Notes under the pieces: generated by a model | Told to the model about the DNA's origin: nothing | Databases searched by the model: none | What the model saw: only the letters and a program-made list of their open reading frames with translations | In this document: piece after piece, positions 37,001-45,400 of the stretch | How positions within the stretch are numbered: the first letter of the stretch is position 1 | How the letters are laid out: each line of letters starts with the position of its first letter | DNA from: Bolinopsis microptera | Taxonomy: Eukaryota; Ctenophora; Tentaculata; Lobata; Bolinopsidae | NCBI RefSeq assembly: GCF_026151205.1 | Contig: NC_087075.1 | Span: 4,952,858-5,016,857, forward strand | Length of the DNA stretch: 64,000 bases | Direction: 5' to 3' | Translations under genes and position numbers: made by a program

Positions 37001-40000
37001 TCAGAGATCAATCATATTGAAGTGAAAACAATTTGAAGAAATATCCAAATAAGGAAAATAAGCCATTTTTCTTGTTCTCACTTCTTTTTAGAATCTCTAG
37101 AAAAACATTACTTTAGTCTTTCCTTTTGAAATTTAGGAGCTTCCTGGAAATACTTTAAATATTATACTTGAAAACTTAGACATCGCCACATGGCATACGA
37201 CACAACTATATATTATAGATATCAGCTCCTATGTGTTAAGGATATACTACCTATATAATACATTGTACAAATATGATCAGTGCTAAACCGCTCCACTGTC
37301 CACATACTGTAATGAGGGCCCCCAGGCAGCACACGCCTTTATAACGCCATTCCACAAATACAATCTCCCAAATACCTAGCACCGCTTGCAAAATGACGGG
37401 AATGTACCAAAATCATGGTCAAATAATTACAGTTATTTCAAATCTCTCTCAGCTTCATTTAAAGGGCGTTAGTCCGCCACGCCAAGACCCGCTGGAATGT
37501 GTTAATTTTCTGATCCGCGCACAATACAATTAGTATGTACACGGTGCCGGTAGAGGCCACTTAAATTGCACTATTTTCTGGTATCTAGTAGCTCCACCCT
37601 GTAGGTGGGAAGTACTTGACATGACGTGTTATTCGCTCGTTAACCATTGGGGTCGTAAATCTGAAATACCAAGTAGTCATGGATATGTGAAACGTGTAAT
37701 CTTGTAATCTTAATTGAAATCAGTTTGACCAAGTATGCATTACAGCCAAACCCTAAAAAGCGGCCCCTGCCATGAATTACACTAATACCTTGCAACCTGT
37801 TGCTCTTATCTTTATCTTGAACCAATTGGTATCCACATTCTACCATACATATTATCATTACTTATTACCTCTGAAACTTGCATCTAATGATTGATCTGAT
37901 CAATCTAATCGGTATATAGATATTTTGAAAAATGTCACCATTATGCTATTTATATTAACAGGAAACGATGTAACAGAGTCAATATATTATTTTAATGTTG
38001 CCATGTTCAGGAATCGACCGGGACATGATTTCAGGCCTGACCGGGACCGGGACCAGGACCGGGACCAAGAATCCTGAATTAACCGGGACCGGGATCCTAA
38101 ATCAGCATTTGACCGGGACCGGGACCGGGATGAAAAATGTGACTTGACCGGGACCGGGACCGGGATCGGGATAGCTCAAAATTGCCAATCCCGGTACCGG
38201 GATTCCCGGTACCGGGAATTCCGGTCGATTACTGGTTAATTCATGATCTAATCATAATTTATTACTCAAACTTGTTTAGCAATTTTAAACATTGTTTTAT
38301 TTGGCTCAGAGGATGTTTAAAGATGAAATTCACAATTAATGAAAGGAAAACTTAAAATCACAGTGAATGAAATTATGTAAAAGATCCCGGTCAAATCCCG
38401 GCAAATTTGAGTGATTACCCGGGACCGGGACCAAGAATCCCGAATTGACCGGGACCGGGACCGGGACCGGAACCGGGATCATAAATCAGCATTTGACCGG
38501 GACCGGTACCGGGATAGCTCAAAATTGCCAATCCCGGTCGATTCCTGGCCATGTTGCCATGTTGAGTGTTGACATTATCCTAAGATCCTATGACGGTTAG
38601 GCTCACTGGTGGTATCTGTGAAGGTTTGAAATTCAATTAAAGGGTTGGGGTTTGGTTAGTCTTCTAGAGTCTTTCTTAAGTCTCTAAGTTCTTTCTTAAG
38701 TCTCTAAGTTCTTTCTTTATTATCCTGATATCCTACTAATCAAGGTGATGGTTATTGAAAAAGGTTGAGTTGCATTTAAAAGGCGAGGGTTAAGTTAGAG
38801 TAATGTTTATAGAGCTTTAAAGGATCATTTTACAAACTTACGTTTAAAGGTAAAAGGCATTTTATGATTTTACTAGCCTGAGCTGTGCTGTGGTCCCAGA
38901 GAGAAATCTAATTATAGTATTAAGTGATTATCAGTTTTTATTGCATCAAGAAATATCCAACTCAACCGAAGATACAGCCGATTAAAATTTTGAACATAAT
39001 ACACACAACAAAATCACCACAAAACCTTTGACCATTAAATAATTATTTTCATCTGTGAAGATTGATTATACACTTGAGTCTAAATCATCATCAGTTGATG
39101 ACAGAAGTATTGGACCAAATTCCTCTCCAATAGAGGAAACCCACACTCATCAGTCAGCACCTTACTGGACGTTATATTCTAATCAAGACATTTTATCTTG
39201 ACCGACATAATCCCATACGTCACCCGTGTGCAGTCGTGCTGAGTGAGGGCTCCTCTTTTTTAAAAGTTATGGGTAAATGCTTGAGACAGTAATACTTTAT
39301 TGAACCAGGGTAACGGGTCTTTATGTTTGTCATCTTGTCTTAAAATTATTCTAGTTTAATAATATCTCCTTGCAGGATAAATACCATGTGACATTCTTTG
39401 GTATCCAAGCGACCAGGGCTTGGATTGGCAAAAAGTTTATCAAGGTTTACAATCCTGATGATAAAGAGGACCAGCTCAAATACGTAAGTTTATAAATAAT
39501 ATGTACAAGTTTATTAATAATTTGTCGATTTTTCATATTCTCATAAAAAACATGCTTCCAAACTCTCAATTGCCAGACAGGTTTAAATAATTTCGTTTAA
39601 CCCCTCGCATCAATTTTGTTGTATTAATTGCCTAATTTGAACTTCCCACCGCCGCACTGCACATTATATTTTAACGCAACGTCTCGGATTTTGCATTTCT
39701 TGTGTCGTCCATCAATACCCAGAATCGAAACGCAGTTAAGTTGTGGCTCATAATTTAGCTTACGTTAATAATTATCGACTCACCGTATACCCTATTACTT
39801 AAATCATACGTAAATCTACTGTTCTGTTGGACAATTCTACAAGAACTCAATTAGCAGTAGACTGCCACTGCCATGCGCTTTTAACGTGGGACAAAACTGC
39901 AATAACCCTCAACTACTAGTAAATATACAGTTGAGCGCGTACAAAGCACATCAAAAAGTCATTCACTATACCGTAAAGTTTGCGCGCGTCCCCGTTTTTG

Positions 40001-42700
40001 GCTTCTTGCCTAGTTCGATTTGCGCGGCAACGGCTGTTTCAACCCCTTCCCCCCCTCCGGGGGCGATTATAACACGACGCATAATAAATGCACAAGTTAA
40101 GTGATATACAAGCTGGTACTTTAGCTGTCATAACTTTTGTTCTCAGTTTGCACCTTATTATTTCCCTCACAATCTTCCCACATTGTCTCGATATCTCAAA
40201 AGTATACACGGTGTACTAATACAATACATAATAGGTTTCAGCGCATACTCGCGTTATGGTGTCTAATAAATATTACACTATATCTAGCCTAATTGATATT
40301 GCAAGACTCTAGACCGCTCCGCCCGATTTTATGCAGAAAATGCCCGCTTGCCACACCCGCTCTTTTTATTGAAACATGCTTACGTCAGCCGGTAAGTTGC
40401 TTTTAAAACATGCTTTTGGAGCGACAAACGTTAGTATTTCTGTACTTTATTAATTCTGCCGAAGGATTTACACGCGTCTTATTTCAGGACCAGAGAAAGT
40501 CTGGTAAAGGAATGCGGGAGGCCATCGCTATGGCTAATCAAGCGTTTCATCTTGAACTGAACGTGAGTGTTTGATTAATTTCTGGATTGAAGAAGTGATT
40601 ATATCTATAAAGTGGTTCCTTGTGAAACATGAAACCCTGCATGCAATACTGATGACTCACAATTAGTTACTTCTGATCTGATCTGTTGAATTTTCAGATT
40701 GTTTATCTGAGTTGTCAGATACTTTATATAGATGAATATTTTGCAGGATCGAAAGAAGATATACGGGTTCAAGGAGCAGGGTAAATCTGTTGAAGTTGTG
40801 CCGCTTGATAATACCTCTAAAGCTAAAGGTGTGTTAGCAATCAGGAGAAATCGTTGAACTGCCTTTTTGTGATTGACTTTTATATTAAATTCATACATTT
40901 TGATGATAAATCCATAAGCTACACCACTTATTAGTACATAATCGGTTTTTATCGGCTTCCGTTTGAAAACGTCAATGCATTCCGTCCATATTTCTTCGCA
41001 TATTTTACTCATAATATGCTATTTTATGTACTTGCTACTGAATGGCGCCATTCATAAATACTTTTAAATAGAAATCTCATTAGTCTGTCAGTCCTCGTAC
41101 TCTCTTTAATAAATGTGTACAGCATTATCGACTATCGTCGTTCAGCTACCAAAGATCGAAAAGTGGTAACGAAAACAGTAAGCGCTATCAAAAAGCTTAA
41201 GCCAAGCTACGTCTCACGGCTGTATGAAAAAGCTGTTTTAAAACTCTCACAGGAATCACAATCCACTCATACATTCCACGATAATCACCCAGGTACATTA
41301 AACTTGCACCCCTCATCACGATAATCTGCATTTTTGCGGTAATTGTGAATTCCTCTGTACTTCCAGTAGAAGTGGTGTTAACATTCCGTCTAAGACATTA
41401 GGCTTTTTAAAATGGGTATAAATCGAAAAAATTGTGCATATTATTGTGTTTTTTTTTTAAACAATTTTCATAGTAATAATGAAGAATGGTCAGGAATTTA
41501 ACATGAAAGCTTGGCCCACATTTTTTGACCTTATAAGGTAGCATCAGTACAATAAAAATAAATTGCCTTCAGCACTTTTGAGATTGTGCGTTTTTCTAAT
41601 TCGGTCGCAAGACGACACTCGGTCATAGATGCTATATAAGCATTAAGCAGCGCCCATCGCTAATCTGTACCGTTAGTAGATCTTCTAATTTCTGGGATAA
41701 AATACGTAAAATTTAACGATAACATTGAAAACATTATGCTGCAAAAGAAGTGTATACCTATTTTAATATTATAATACTAGTGTAACCCGTGCCTACGGCC
41801 CGGACTTCACTATCGCAGTTGAAATGTAAACGTCTAAACCCGCCTATTATATTCGAAAACACTTATTTTAGTCGTTAAAACGGTGCGAAAGTCTCGCTCA
41901 GTCCAAACACACCACAATTTAATTCTGAGTGCCCCTCATGTATCTAATAGTAATACTTGGTAGGCAATCTTGAGGTCCAGTGTCCACCAGTCCACTGCCT
42001 AATCACCTAAAAGAGAGGAGAGTACACACACACACACACTCTTTAGTATCACATTTGGGCCACAAAATGATCAATTAAACCACTTACCACTCAGTGGTTT
42101 TTTAGATCGGTCAGTGGTAATACCACTGACCGATTTAAAAAACCCTAATCATTTGGCTTCGTCAGAGATTTGTCGGCACTGCCACTTTACCGAAAAAAAA
42201 CCAGTCGCATATCTCTTACCGTTTTCTTGATTTAACCATTCGTAAATTACAGACAGACAGACAAACACATTTATTGAGATTATTAGTATAGATTGTAAGA
42301 TTATTAACCGATACAATGCTTACAGGTGGAGGTCGAGGAAGAGGGAGACCTAGGAAGACTTCGGCTGCGACCGAAAAACCTGCAAAGAGAAAGAAAATTA
42401 CGAAGCGGTGAGTCTCGTTAAATCCTGTACCATCTTTGTTCTGTGTTCCGTTTTGTGGCAAGCAATTTGGGCCACAATTTTGCAAAATGATAACGTATAA
42501 ATGTATTTACAGTCAGATGATTGAAACTTTGCTATTTTAGTATTTTAACATGAAATATGCCCTCCAGATCATCTGATGAACAAAGCTATATCGCTACTCC
42601 CAGCCGATTAAATAGTTTGGATGTTATAGAGAACATTGAGAATGAGATTAATCAAGTTCTCCGGGATTGCTCTCCTAGCCCCACTGGCTTTGATCACTGA
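16078..42700 (+). CDS. ZCWPW1: ZCWPW1-type CW and PWWP histone reader (16 coding exons)
   Basis: ZCWPW1 reads H3K4me3 with its CW finger and H3K36me3 with its PWWP domain, and acts in meiotic double-strand-break repair. Exons: 16078-16170, 16385-16628, 17025-17270, 17458-18369, 18611-18900, 20510-20641, 21203-21385, 21615-21693, 25869-25970, 35686-35775, 36564-36673, 39376-39483, 40488-40562, 40747-40828, 42326-42407, 42568-42700. Every junction is GT-AG with matching phase; 2,961 nt gives 986 residues plus TGA, longer than the mammalian protein of about 650 because of an extended N-terminal region. Domains: CW about 727-775, PWWP about 791-863, AT-hook about 916-925. ZCWPW1 is favoured over MORC, LSD2 or ZCWPW2 by the CW-then-PWWP order, the YHVTFFG...RAWI match and the helical tail ending in a GF motif. 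The least certain junction is the donor at 18369 (AAAA/GTAAAA). An AG acceptor 8 bp before the ATG suggests a 5'-UTR intron or trans-splicing. Confidence 0.9.
16757..16856. mobile_element. pogo/Tigger-like MITE in ZCWPW1 intron 2
   Basis: A 100-bp element beginning CAGTAAAACCCTGATTT and ending with the complement (AATCATGGTTTTACT), flanked by TA on both sides, as expected for Tc1/mariner-pogo TA targets. Related elements lie at 43953-44121 and 61363-61524. Confidence 0.65.
18529..18622 (+). repeat. 47-bp tandem duplication carrying the exon 5 acceptor
   Basis: The 47-bp unit, which includes the polypyrimidine tract, the CAG acceptor and the first bases of exon 5, occurs twice (acceptors at 18561-18563 and 18608-18610). 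Using the upstream acceptor would read into a TAA after a few codons, so it is a decoy and the downstream one is chosen. Confidence 0.7.
19300..19340. promoter_or_regulatory. Two TGACGTCACGTG (CRE plus E-box) sites
   Basis: The 12-mer TGACGTCACGTG occurs at 19300-19311 and 19329-19340. It overlaps a perfect CRE (TGACGTCA) with CACGTG, binding consensus sequences for CREB/ATF and bHLH-ZIP factors. Function is inferred only from the motif. Confidence 0.4.
19617..19765. mobile_element. hAT-type MITE with 8-bp target duplication
   Basis: A 149-bp element with terminal inverted repeats CAGGGACAAAAGGA on the left and the exact complement on the right, and internal CGCGAT-rich sequence. It is flanked by the perfect 8-bp direct repeat CCAAGCAA (19609-19616 and 19766-19773). 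An 8-bp duplication with CAGGG termini is diagnostic of the hAT superfamily. There is no coding capacity. Confidence 0.88.
21042..21168. repeat. 12-bp minisatellite (CTCCACTTGCA / CTCCACTGGTA)
   Basis: About ten 12-bp units alternate between a TTGC and a TGGT variant, ending about 35 bp before ZCWPW1 exon 7. Three overlapping open frames here (LHSTCTPL-type peptides) come from the repeat. Confidence 0.85.
21845..22010. promoter_or_regulatory. Three CRE palindromes at exact 20-bp period between direct repeats
   Basis: TGACGTCA occurs at 21898, 21918 and 21938, two of the copies followed by ACACGTG-like sequence. The block lies between direct repeats of about 50 bp (GCTGACTG...CCAGCAGTACTCC) starting at 21845 and 21958. 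It could be a small enhancer-like cluster or simply a short tandem duplication. Confidence 0.45.
22620..22917. repeat. 14-bp minisatellite (GTGCGGCTACAACA) ending in a palindrome
   Basis: About 18 near-identical copies of a 14-bp unit run to 22882. The orientation then flips: 22853-22882 and 22888-22917 are 30-nt arms with one mismatch and a 5-bp centre (CTGAG). The phase-shifted open frames are repeat by-products. Confidence 0.9.
23135..23475. repeat. 21-bp minisatellite, array 1 (AGAGTACATCCTATCTCTAAA)
   Basis: About 16 copies of a 21-bp unit. Because 21 is a multiple of three, both strands give a 7-residue periodic open frame (YSFRDRM on the minus strand), which I do not regard as a gene. 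The same unit returns at 25008. Confidence 0.9.
23930..24235 (-). repeat. GCGC-rich dispersed repeat, copy 2
   Basis: Inverted relative to the 12.3-kb copy (GATCTGGCCCGGCGCGC through GTAACATCCGTC, 23975-24081). It ends with AGTGCATCGCGCTACAA (24178-24194), the terminus seen also at 52742 (inverted) and 54828. Confidence 0.7.
24455..24650. repeat. G-run plus GC-rich repeat (GTAGCCAGGATTTTTCTTTGGGG)
   Basis: A G run of about 16 bp is followed by GC-rich sequence with CGCAGCCCCCAGCGGGG and GGGCAGAGCCCC repeats. Its composition is unlike the surroundings and it looks like a transposon end; the open frames on both strands are artefacts. Confidence 0.55.
25008..25372. repeat. 21-bp minisatellite, array 2
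   Basis: About 17 copies of the same 21-bp unit as array 1, in the same orientation 1.5 kb away. Its left flank TTTCTGGATGTGGG (24989-25002) is the reverse complement of the right flank of array 1 (CCCACATCCAGAAA, 23473-23487 region). Confidence 0.9.
26229..26667. repeat. 14-bp minisatellite (GTGACATTGTGTAT)
   Basis: About 30 copies with TGTG/TATG variants, in ZCWPW1 intron 9. All three minus-strand frames stay open (HTQCHIHNV peptides) because of the repeat; these are not genes. Confidence 0.9.
26957..27290 (-). mobile_element. Helitron-like 3' end (CTAG) copy
   Basis: On the minus strand the sequence ends CACGGGTTACACTAG and then T, with a small hairpin (CCGTAAGCACGG) just before, the form of a Helitron 3' terminus inserted between A and T. 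The first 150 bp match the copies at 41777 and 59471. The block TAAAACGGTGCGAAAGTATGAACTCGCTC (27070-27098 region) also recurs inverted at about 27207-27238. The 5' end was not found. Confidence 0.6.
27313..27402. repeat. Hexanucleotide (ACTGGT)n
   Basis: About 14 nearly perfect ACTGGT units, read as a Leu-Val run in one frame. A GA microsatellite lies at about 27687-27708. Confidence 0.9.
27955..28046. repeat. 11-bp minisatellite (GGCACTCTCGT)
   Basis: About eight 11-bp units; periodic open frames on both strands are by-products. Confidence 0.85.
28740..28888. repeat. Left flank of the NF-Y array, related to its right flank
   Basis: Blocks around CCAGATCCATTCAACCACAT and AAAAGTGACACGCCCCTAT resemble right-flank blocks CCAAATCTATTGAACCATTT and AAAATAACACGCCGCTAT (34118-34220) in the same order. 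This suggests that the array expanded inside an older, diverged direct duplication. Confidence 0.5.
28889..34070. repeat. 31-bp satellite, about 167 copies, with an NF-Y site in every unit
   Basis: The unit is TCAATGCTGGAAGCTGATT followed by GGTTTACCTCTA (31 bp). The 5,182-bp array is almost perfectly homogeneous in the middle. Variants sit near the ends: AATACTGG at 29016, GGTGTACC at 29064 and 33849, an extra C at about 33409, CTTATTGG at 33428, GGAGGCTG at 33457 and a 10-bp insertion at about 33593. Each unit carries GCTGATTGGTT, the complement of AACCAATCAGC, a perfect match to the NF-Y consensus RRCCAATCAGM. It lies inside ZCWPW1 intron 9. No CRISPR-like spacers occur. Confidence 0.95.
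34560..35100. repeat. Three diverged copies of a 210-240-bp unit
   Basis: TTTGGTAAATATCCAAACATTC recurs near 34576 and 34829 and as TTTGGCAAATGTCCAAACATTC near 35042, each followed by a GAGAGA-type purine stretch. It lies in ZCWPW1 intron 9 and no exon is seen. Confidence 0.65.
35800..36563 (+). repeat. GTTACTTAGTAAC-rich tandem repeat with copies of the PWWP exon start
   Basis: Degenerate GTAACTTAGTAACC repeats include 125-bp units that contain GATCACTGGTGTGGGGTAAG at 36148, 36314 and 36439 (and a partial copy at 36069). The real exon 11 starts with the same sequence at 36564. In the 36314 and 36439 units the copy is preceded by a CAG acceptor, as in the real exon. The decoys read GGGTAA, an in-frame stop, where the true exon has GGGTAT. 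Confidence 0.85.
36564..39483 (+). other. ZCWPW1: ZCWPW1 exons 11-12: PWWP domain
   Basis: Exon 11 (36564-36673) encodes SLVWGKMQGYPWWPGMIDND, with the PWWP core and aromatic-cage positions intact. Exon 12 (39376-39483) encodes DKYHVTFFGIQATRAWIGKK, the second half of the beta barrel. Human ZCWPW1 has the same pattern (YPWWPGMIESD, KYHVTFFG, RAWI). The intron of 2.7 kb contains the ACCGGG arrays. Confidence 0.93.
38025..38555. repeat. Two ACCGGG hexamer clusters
   Basis: Imperfect (GACCGG)n runs at about 38036-38225 and 38385-38545 share unique segments (ATCAGCATTTGACCGGGACC and AGCTCAAAATTGCCAATCCCG), so one cluster duplicated into the other. It is a GC-rich island in AT-rich intron 11. Confidence 0.8.
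40488..40828 (+). other. ZCWPW1: ZCWPW1 exons 13-14: helical tail after PWWP
   Basis: Exon 13 encodes GKGMREAIAMANQAFHLELN and exon 14 DRKKIYGFKEQGKSVEVV. Human ZCWPW1 has an equivalent stretch with an MMAQEAEQ helix ending in a GF motif, which supports orthology beyond the domain pair. Confidence 0.8.
41115..41292 (+). other. Possible alternative exon inside ZCWPW1 intron 14
   Basis: An open stretch (from ATG 41115, or from the acceptor GTGTACAG ending at 41122, to the donor CCCAG/GTACAT at 41292) encodes SAIKKLKPSYVSRLYEKAVL. Its outgoing phase (1) fits exon 15, but the incoming phase (2) does not fit exon 14, so it cannot be a plain cassette exon. It could be an alternative first exon starting at ATG 41115, or a chance open frame. 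Confidence 0.3.
41777..42292 (-). mobile_element. Non-autonomous Helitron with both ends, ZCWPW1 intron 14
   Basis: On the minus strand the element starts TCTATACTAATAATCTC and ends CCGTAGGCACGGGTTACACTAG. It is flanked by A on the 5' side and T on the 3' side, exactly the Helitron AT target, with a terminal hairpin before CTAG. It is 516 bp long, has no Rep/helicase and ends 33 bp before ZCWPW1 exon 15. An internal hairpin (ATCGGTCAGTGGT / complement) lies at 42106-42134. Confidence 0.8.
42326..42700 (+). other. ZCWPW1: ZCWPW1 exons 15-16: AT-hook and C-terminus
   Basis: Exon 15 encodes GGGRGRGRPRKTS, a canonical AT-hook (R-G-R-P core) followed by KRKKITKR, a likely nuclear localisation signal. 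Exon 16 ends SPSPTGFDH with TGA at 42698-42700. Confidence 0.85.
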
Positions 42701-43250
42701 GGATGATGCAAGTGTTAACAACGTTAACAATAACATGTTAACGTCAACAGATATTCAACTTCAATGTTATCAATTTTTTAACTTCAATGTCTCTGACCTG
42801 CAAAGTTGAAAGTGAACAGTTTTCCAAGAATTCCAGATTGGATATTATACCGATGTGTGCGAGAGGAAAGAAAATGGCGGTTCTCAAAATGACGGTTCTC
42901 AAATTGTGGTTAAGTTCTCATCTGATAAACATCTCTTGTACATTCTAGGATTATTCTTAAAATTTGTGCCTGAAAACCGGTTTAACAAACGTTTTTTGTG
43001 TGTGTCACACCACCGACGCGGTTGTTATGAGATCTGTGTTGCGTTTGTATGTCAATGTAGTTATAAAGGAAGCTGACAATATTTAAGATAATATTAATGA
43101 TATCATCATTATTAATATTGTTAATATTATTAATAATAATATTCAGGCACGATTATGTTGGTGTTACGTCTTGTGATTTATTGTAAATTATGTATTAAGA
43201 AAATTAAGTGTTATAATGTTATTACAGGTTATTATTAATAAATTATTCTT
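42701..43250 (+). terminator. ZCWPW1 3' UTR and polyadenylation signal
   Basis: AT-rich sequence downstream of the stop, with an ATTAATATT-rich stretch (43090-43145) and AATAAA at 43237-43242 as the most likely poly(A) signal. Confidence 0.5.
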
Positions 43251-43324
43251 TTTAAATCAATTAAATTTGAAGTAATTATTTGATCCTTGTTGCGAGTCTG
43301 TGGTTACTCAGATGGAGGGCAAGA

Positions 43325-43415
43325 GAGCCGCGCGCACACGTGTCAACTTACATCTGATTGGCTGACGATTAGTCACGTGGAGCGGTTTTCCGACGTGATT
43401 GGTCTGCTAACTCAT
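43325..43415. promoter_or_regulatory. CCAAT and CACGTG-rich block
   Basis: Two inverted CCAAT boxes (CTGATTGGCTG near 43353 and GTGATTGGTC near 43396) alternate with CACGTG/CACACGTG sites. It is promoter-like, but no gene start is recognised on either side. Confidence 0.35.
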
Positions 43416-43952
43416 TGCTTCATGATTTCGTCTCTGTGGGACCCTAATATGCTACATTTCACTTCAGTACCTATATTTTTGTATATGACACTGAAGCCTT
43501 ATCCTGACGAATGTGAGACCAATATTTTGCAACAGTGATCCAATCATTGCATGGTATGCATATACATAACATGGTTACATAGAGTTTGTAAGTATTCTAA
43601 AAACTAAAACGTCGTGTAGGCTGTAATTTATATTTTCTAAATATATTCACAATTGATCATAAACGTTCCACTGTATCGAAGCTTTTCACAACAGTATGTT
43701 ACATGCCCTCCACGTGCACGAAAAGTCAACATTCTCTGTTATATTGAATATTCACGGTTGATTTTTATTCTCAATATTTCATAATAAAGATTCTTTACAC
43801 ACTCTTTGAATCTATTCACTTCTAGAAAATTGTGTTTGAATATTATACCAGATATGTTTATCATTAACATTATAATTCTGACATTGATTATTGAGTTCTA
43901 GTTCTGTGTATTTACGCCTCACGGGTTTAAAAGTCCGCTTATAAACTATTTA

Positions 43953-44121
43953 CAGTACTAGAACCCCGATTTACTGCTGAGTTTGGGGGAAAGGAAACAA
44001 TCGGGGTTTTGTTTGTTCACATTATGCATGTTAAGCCCTATTTGCTATTTGTGGGAAGGAAGTAGCCGCGGGTTTGCGGTAAATCGGGGGCCGGAGCGCG
44101 GGCGCGGTAAATCGGGTTTTA
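43953..44121. mobile_element. pogo-like MITE, second copy
   Basis: Starts CAGTACTAGAACCCCGATTTA and ends GGTAAATCGGGTTTTATA. It shares the GATTTACCG motif and the internal GGAAAGGAAACA block with the 61.4-kb copy. Confidence 0.5.
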
Positions 44122-44599
44122 TAATTGTAAGTGTAGTAGGAAATTGTCTAGTTCAATCCATACTACTAGTTCAATCCATACTACTAGCCTGATGTGTGAT
44201 AATCTTTTTTCAAAGCAATTTGAACGCGTATCGGCATCGCCCGTCAGACTTTGGCAGTATTTATAAAAATTCTTAAATTTAATTGGGTTCTTGGCAGGCT
44301 GCCTCGAGTTTATAATTTCGTGAAAATCCAAACCGTCCACAAATCATGACGAGCTGACGACCGGCACTCAGTCTGTCATTACGCCATATCTAAGATATGG
44401 CGTAATGACAGGCTAAGAATAAGATATTATCTTCAACATTCAATGAACGCCACAATGATAATATTTATAATGCAGTGTTTGTGCGTACATGATATGGTGG
44501 AGATCAGAGAGCATTAACAATTAATTATTTGCGATGTGCGGCGCGCGAGCCAGTATAATATTAATGTAGCTATAGTTATACAAATATAGTACTAGTAGG

Positions 44600-44680
44600 G
44601 CTCTTACTAGGAGGTGCACGATAAAAATAAACTTGCTCGGATTTTCGAAATTTTTGTACGGTGTACCATTGTTTTTTAGA
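44600..44680 (-). repeat. Copy of the 240-bp dispersed repeat found at 53.6 and 54.3 kb
   Basis: GTGCACGATAAAAATAAACTTGCTCGG here is the complement of the end of the repeats at 53595-53830 and 54318-54545. Confidence 0.6.
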
Positions 44681-44696
44681 GAGTGTGAGCCTTTTT

Positions 44697-45020
44697 TGTC
44701 ATACGTTGTATGACCCGCCTGTAACGTCAGGACGATAAAGGTCACCTAGTGAAACGACCGTGGGGGTCACGAAGTGATACAAAGCCTTTTCACGATACCA
44801 AATTTGTCATACCTACTGGAGATTCAGTATATATATATAGTAAGTATAAAAGTCGCGTAATGTGACGAAATTGGTTGATTTTCGTTGCGTTGAATTGTAC
44901 TACGTCGTGACCCCCACGGTCGTTTACGATACAGGGGGAGCCGCGCACGAGTGCGCGGCTCCCCCTGTATCGTCACCTAGTGAAACGACGTGATACAAGG
45001 TCATACAACGTATGCGGTAT
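44697..45020. mobile_element. Nested inverted-repeat element with a perfect 23-bp-arm palindrome
   Basis: The outer arms CATACGTTGTATGACC (44700 region) and complement (about 44999-45014) enclose inverted AACGACCGTGGGGGTCACGA blocks. In the middle, 44926-44948 and 44951-44973 are exact complements separated by GA. The block GTCACCTAGTGAAACGAC occurs twice in the same direction (about 44740 and 44973). No coding sequence. Confidence 0.75.
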
Positions 45021-45317
45021 GACAAGCGTTGAACTAGCTGGTCAAGCAGCTTGCCACCATCTCATCTTGATTCGGCTCAGGATCAACCAAACTAAATAAA
45101 CGCTTCTACTAAATCGCTCGCCCAAATTTTAAGAAAATTCTTGTGAAAAGGCCCTTTCGGTATGAAATTGATCTCAATCGGTGTATTTTTGAACGCTGAT
45201 TCCGAATCACCCCCCATGACGTAGGGTAAAAATGCTTCCCTGGGCCTGGAGAGTTATGGGCAAAAAACCGTTTTGGTCACGTGACAGGCTAGTAAAACAT
45301 GAATTCGATTTTTTAGG

Positions 45318-45400
45318 ACTCGGGTTAGGGTTAGGGTTGTGGTAAGGGCTATGGATAGCTTCGGGGTTATGGTTAGGGTTAGGGTTGGGATTAGGGTTTA
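45318..45400. repeat. Interstitial TTAGGG-type repeat
   Basis: Imperfect (TAGGGT)n with variants (TGGTAAGGGC, GGGGTTATGG). The motif is the metazoan telomere repeat. It is followed directly by the GCGC-rich dispersed repeat at 45400-45460. Confidence 0.75.

Noticed and set aside
43287-43538. 83-codon plus-strand frame as a gene
   Set aside because: No homology or splice context; the block is better described as CCAAT/E-box-rich non-coding sequence.
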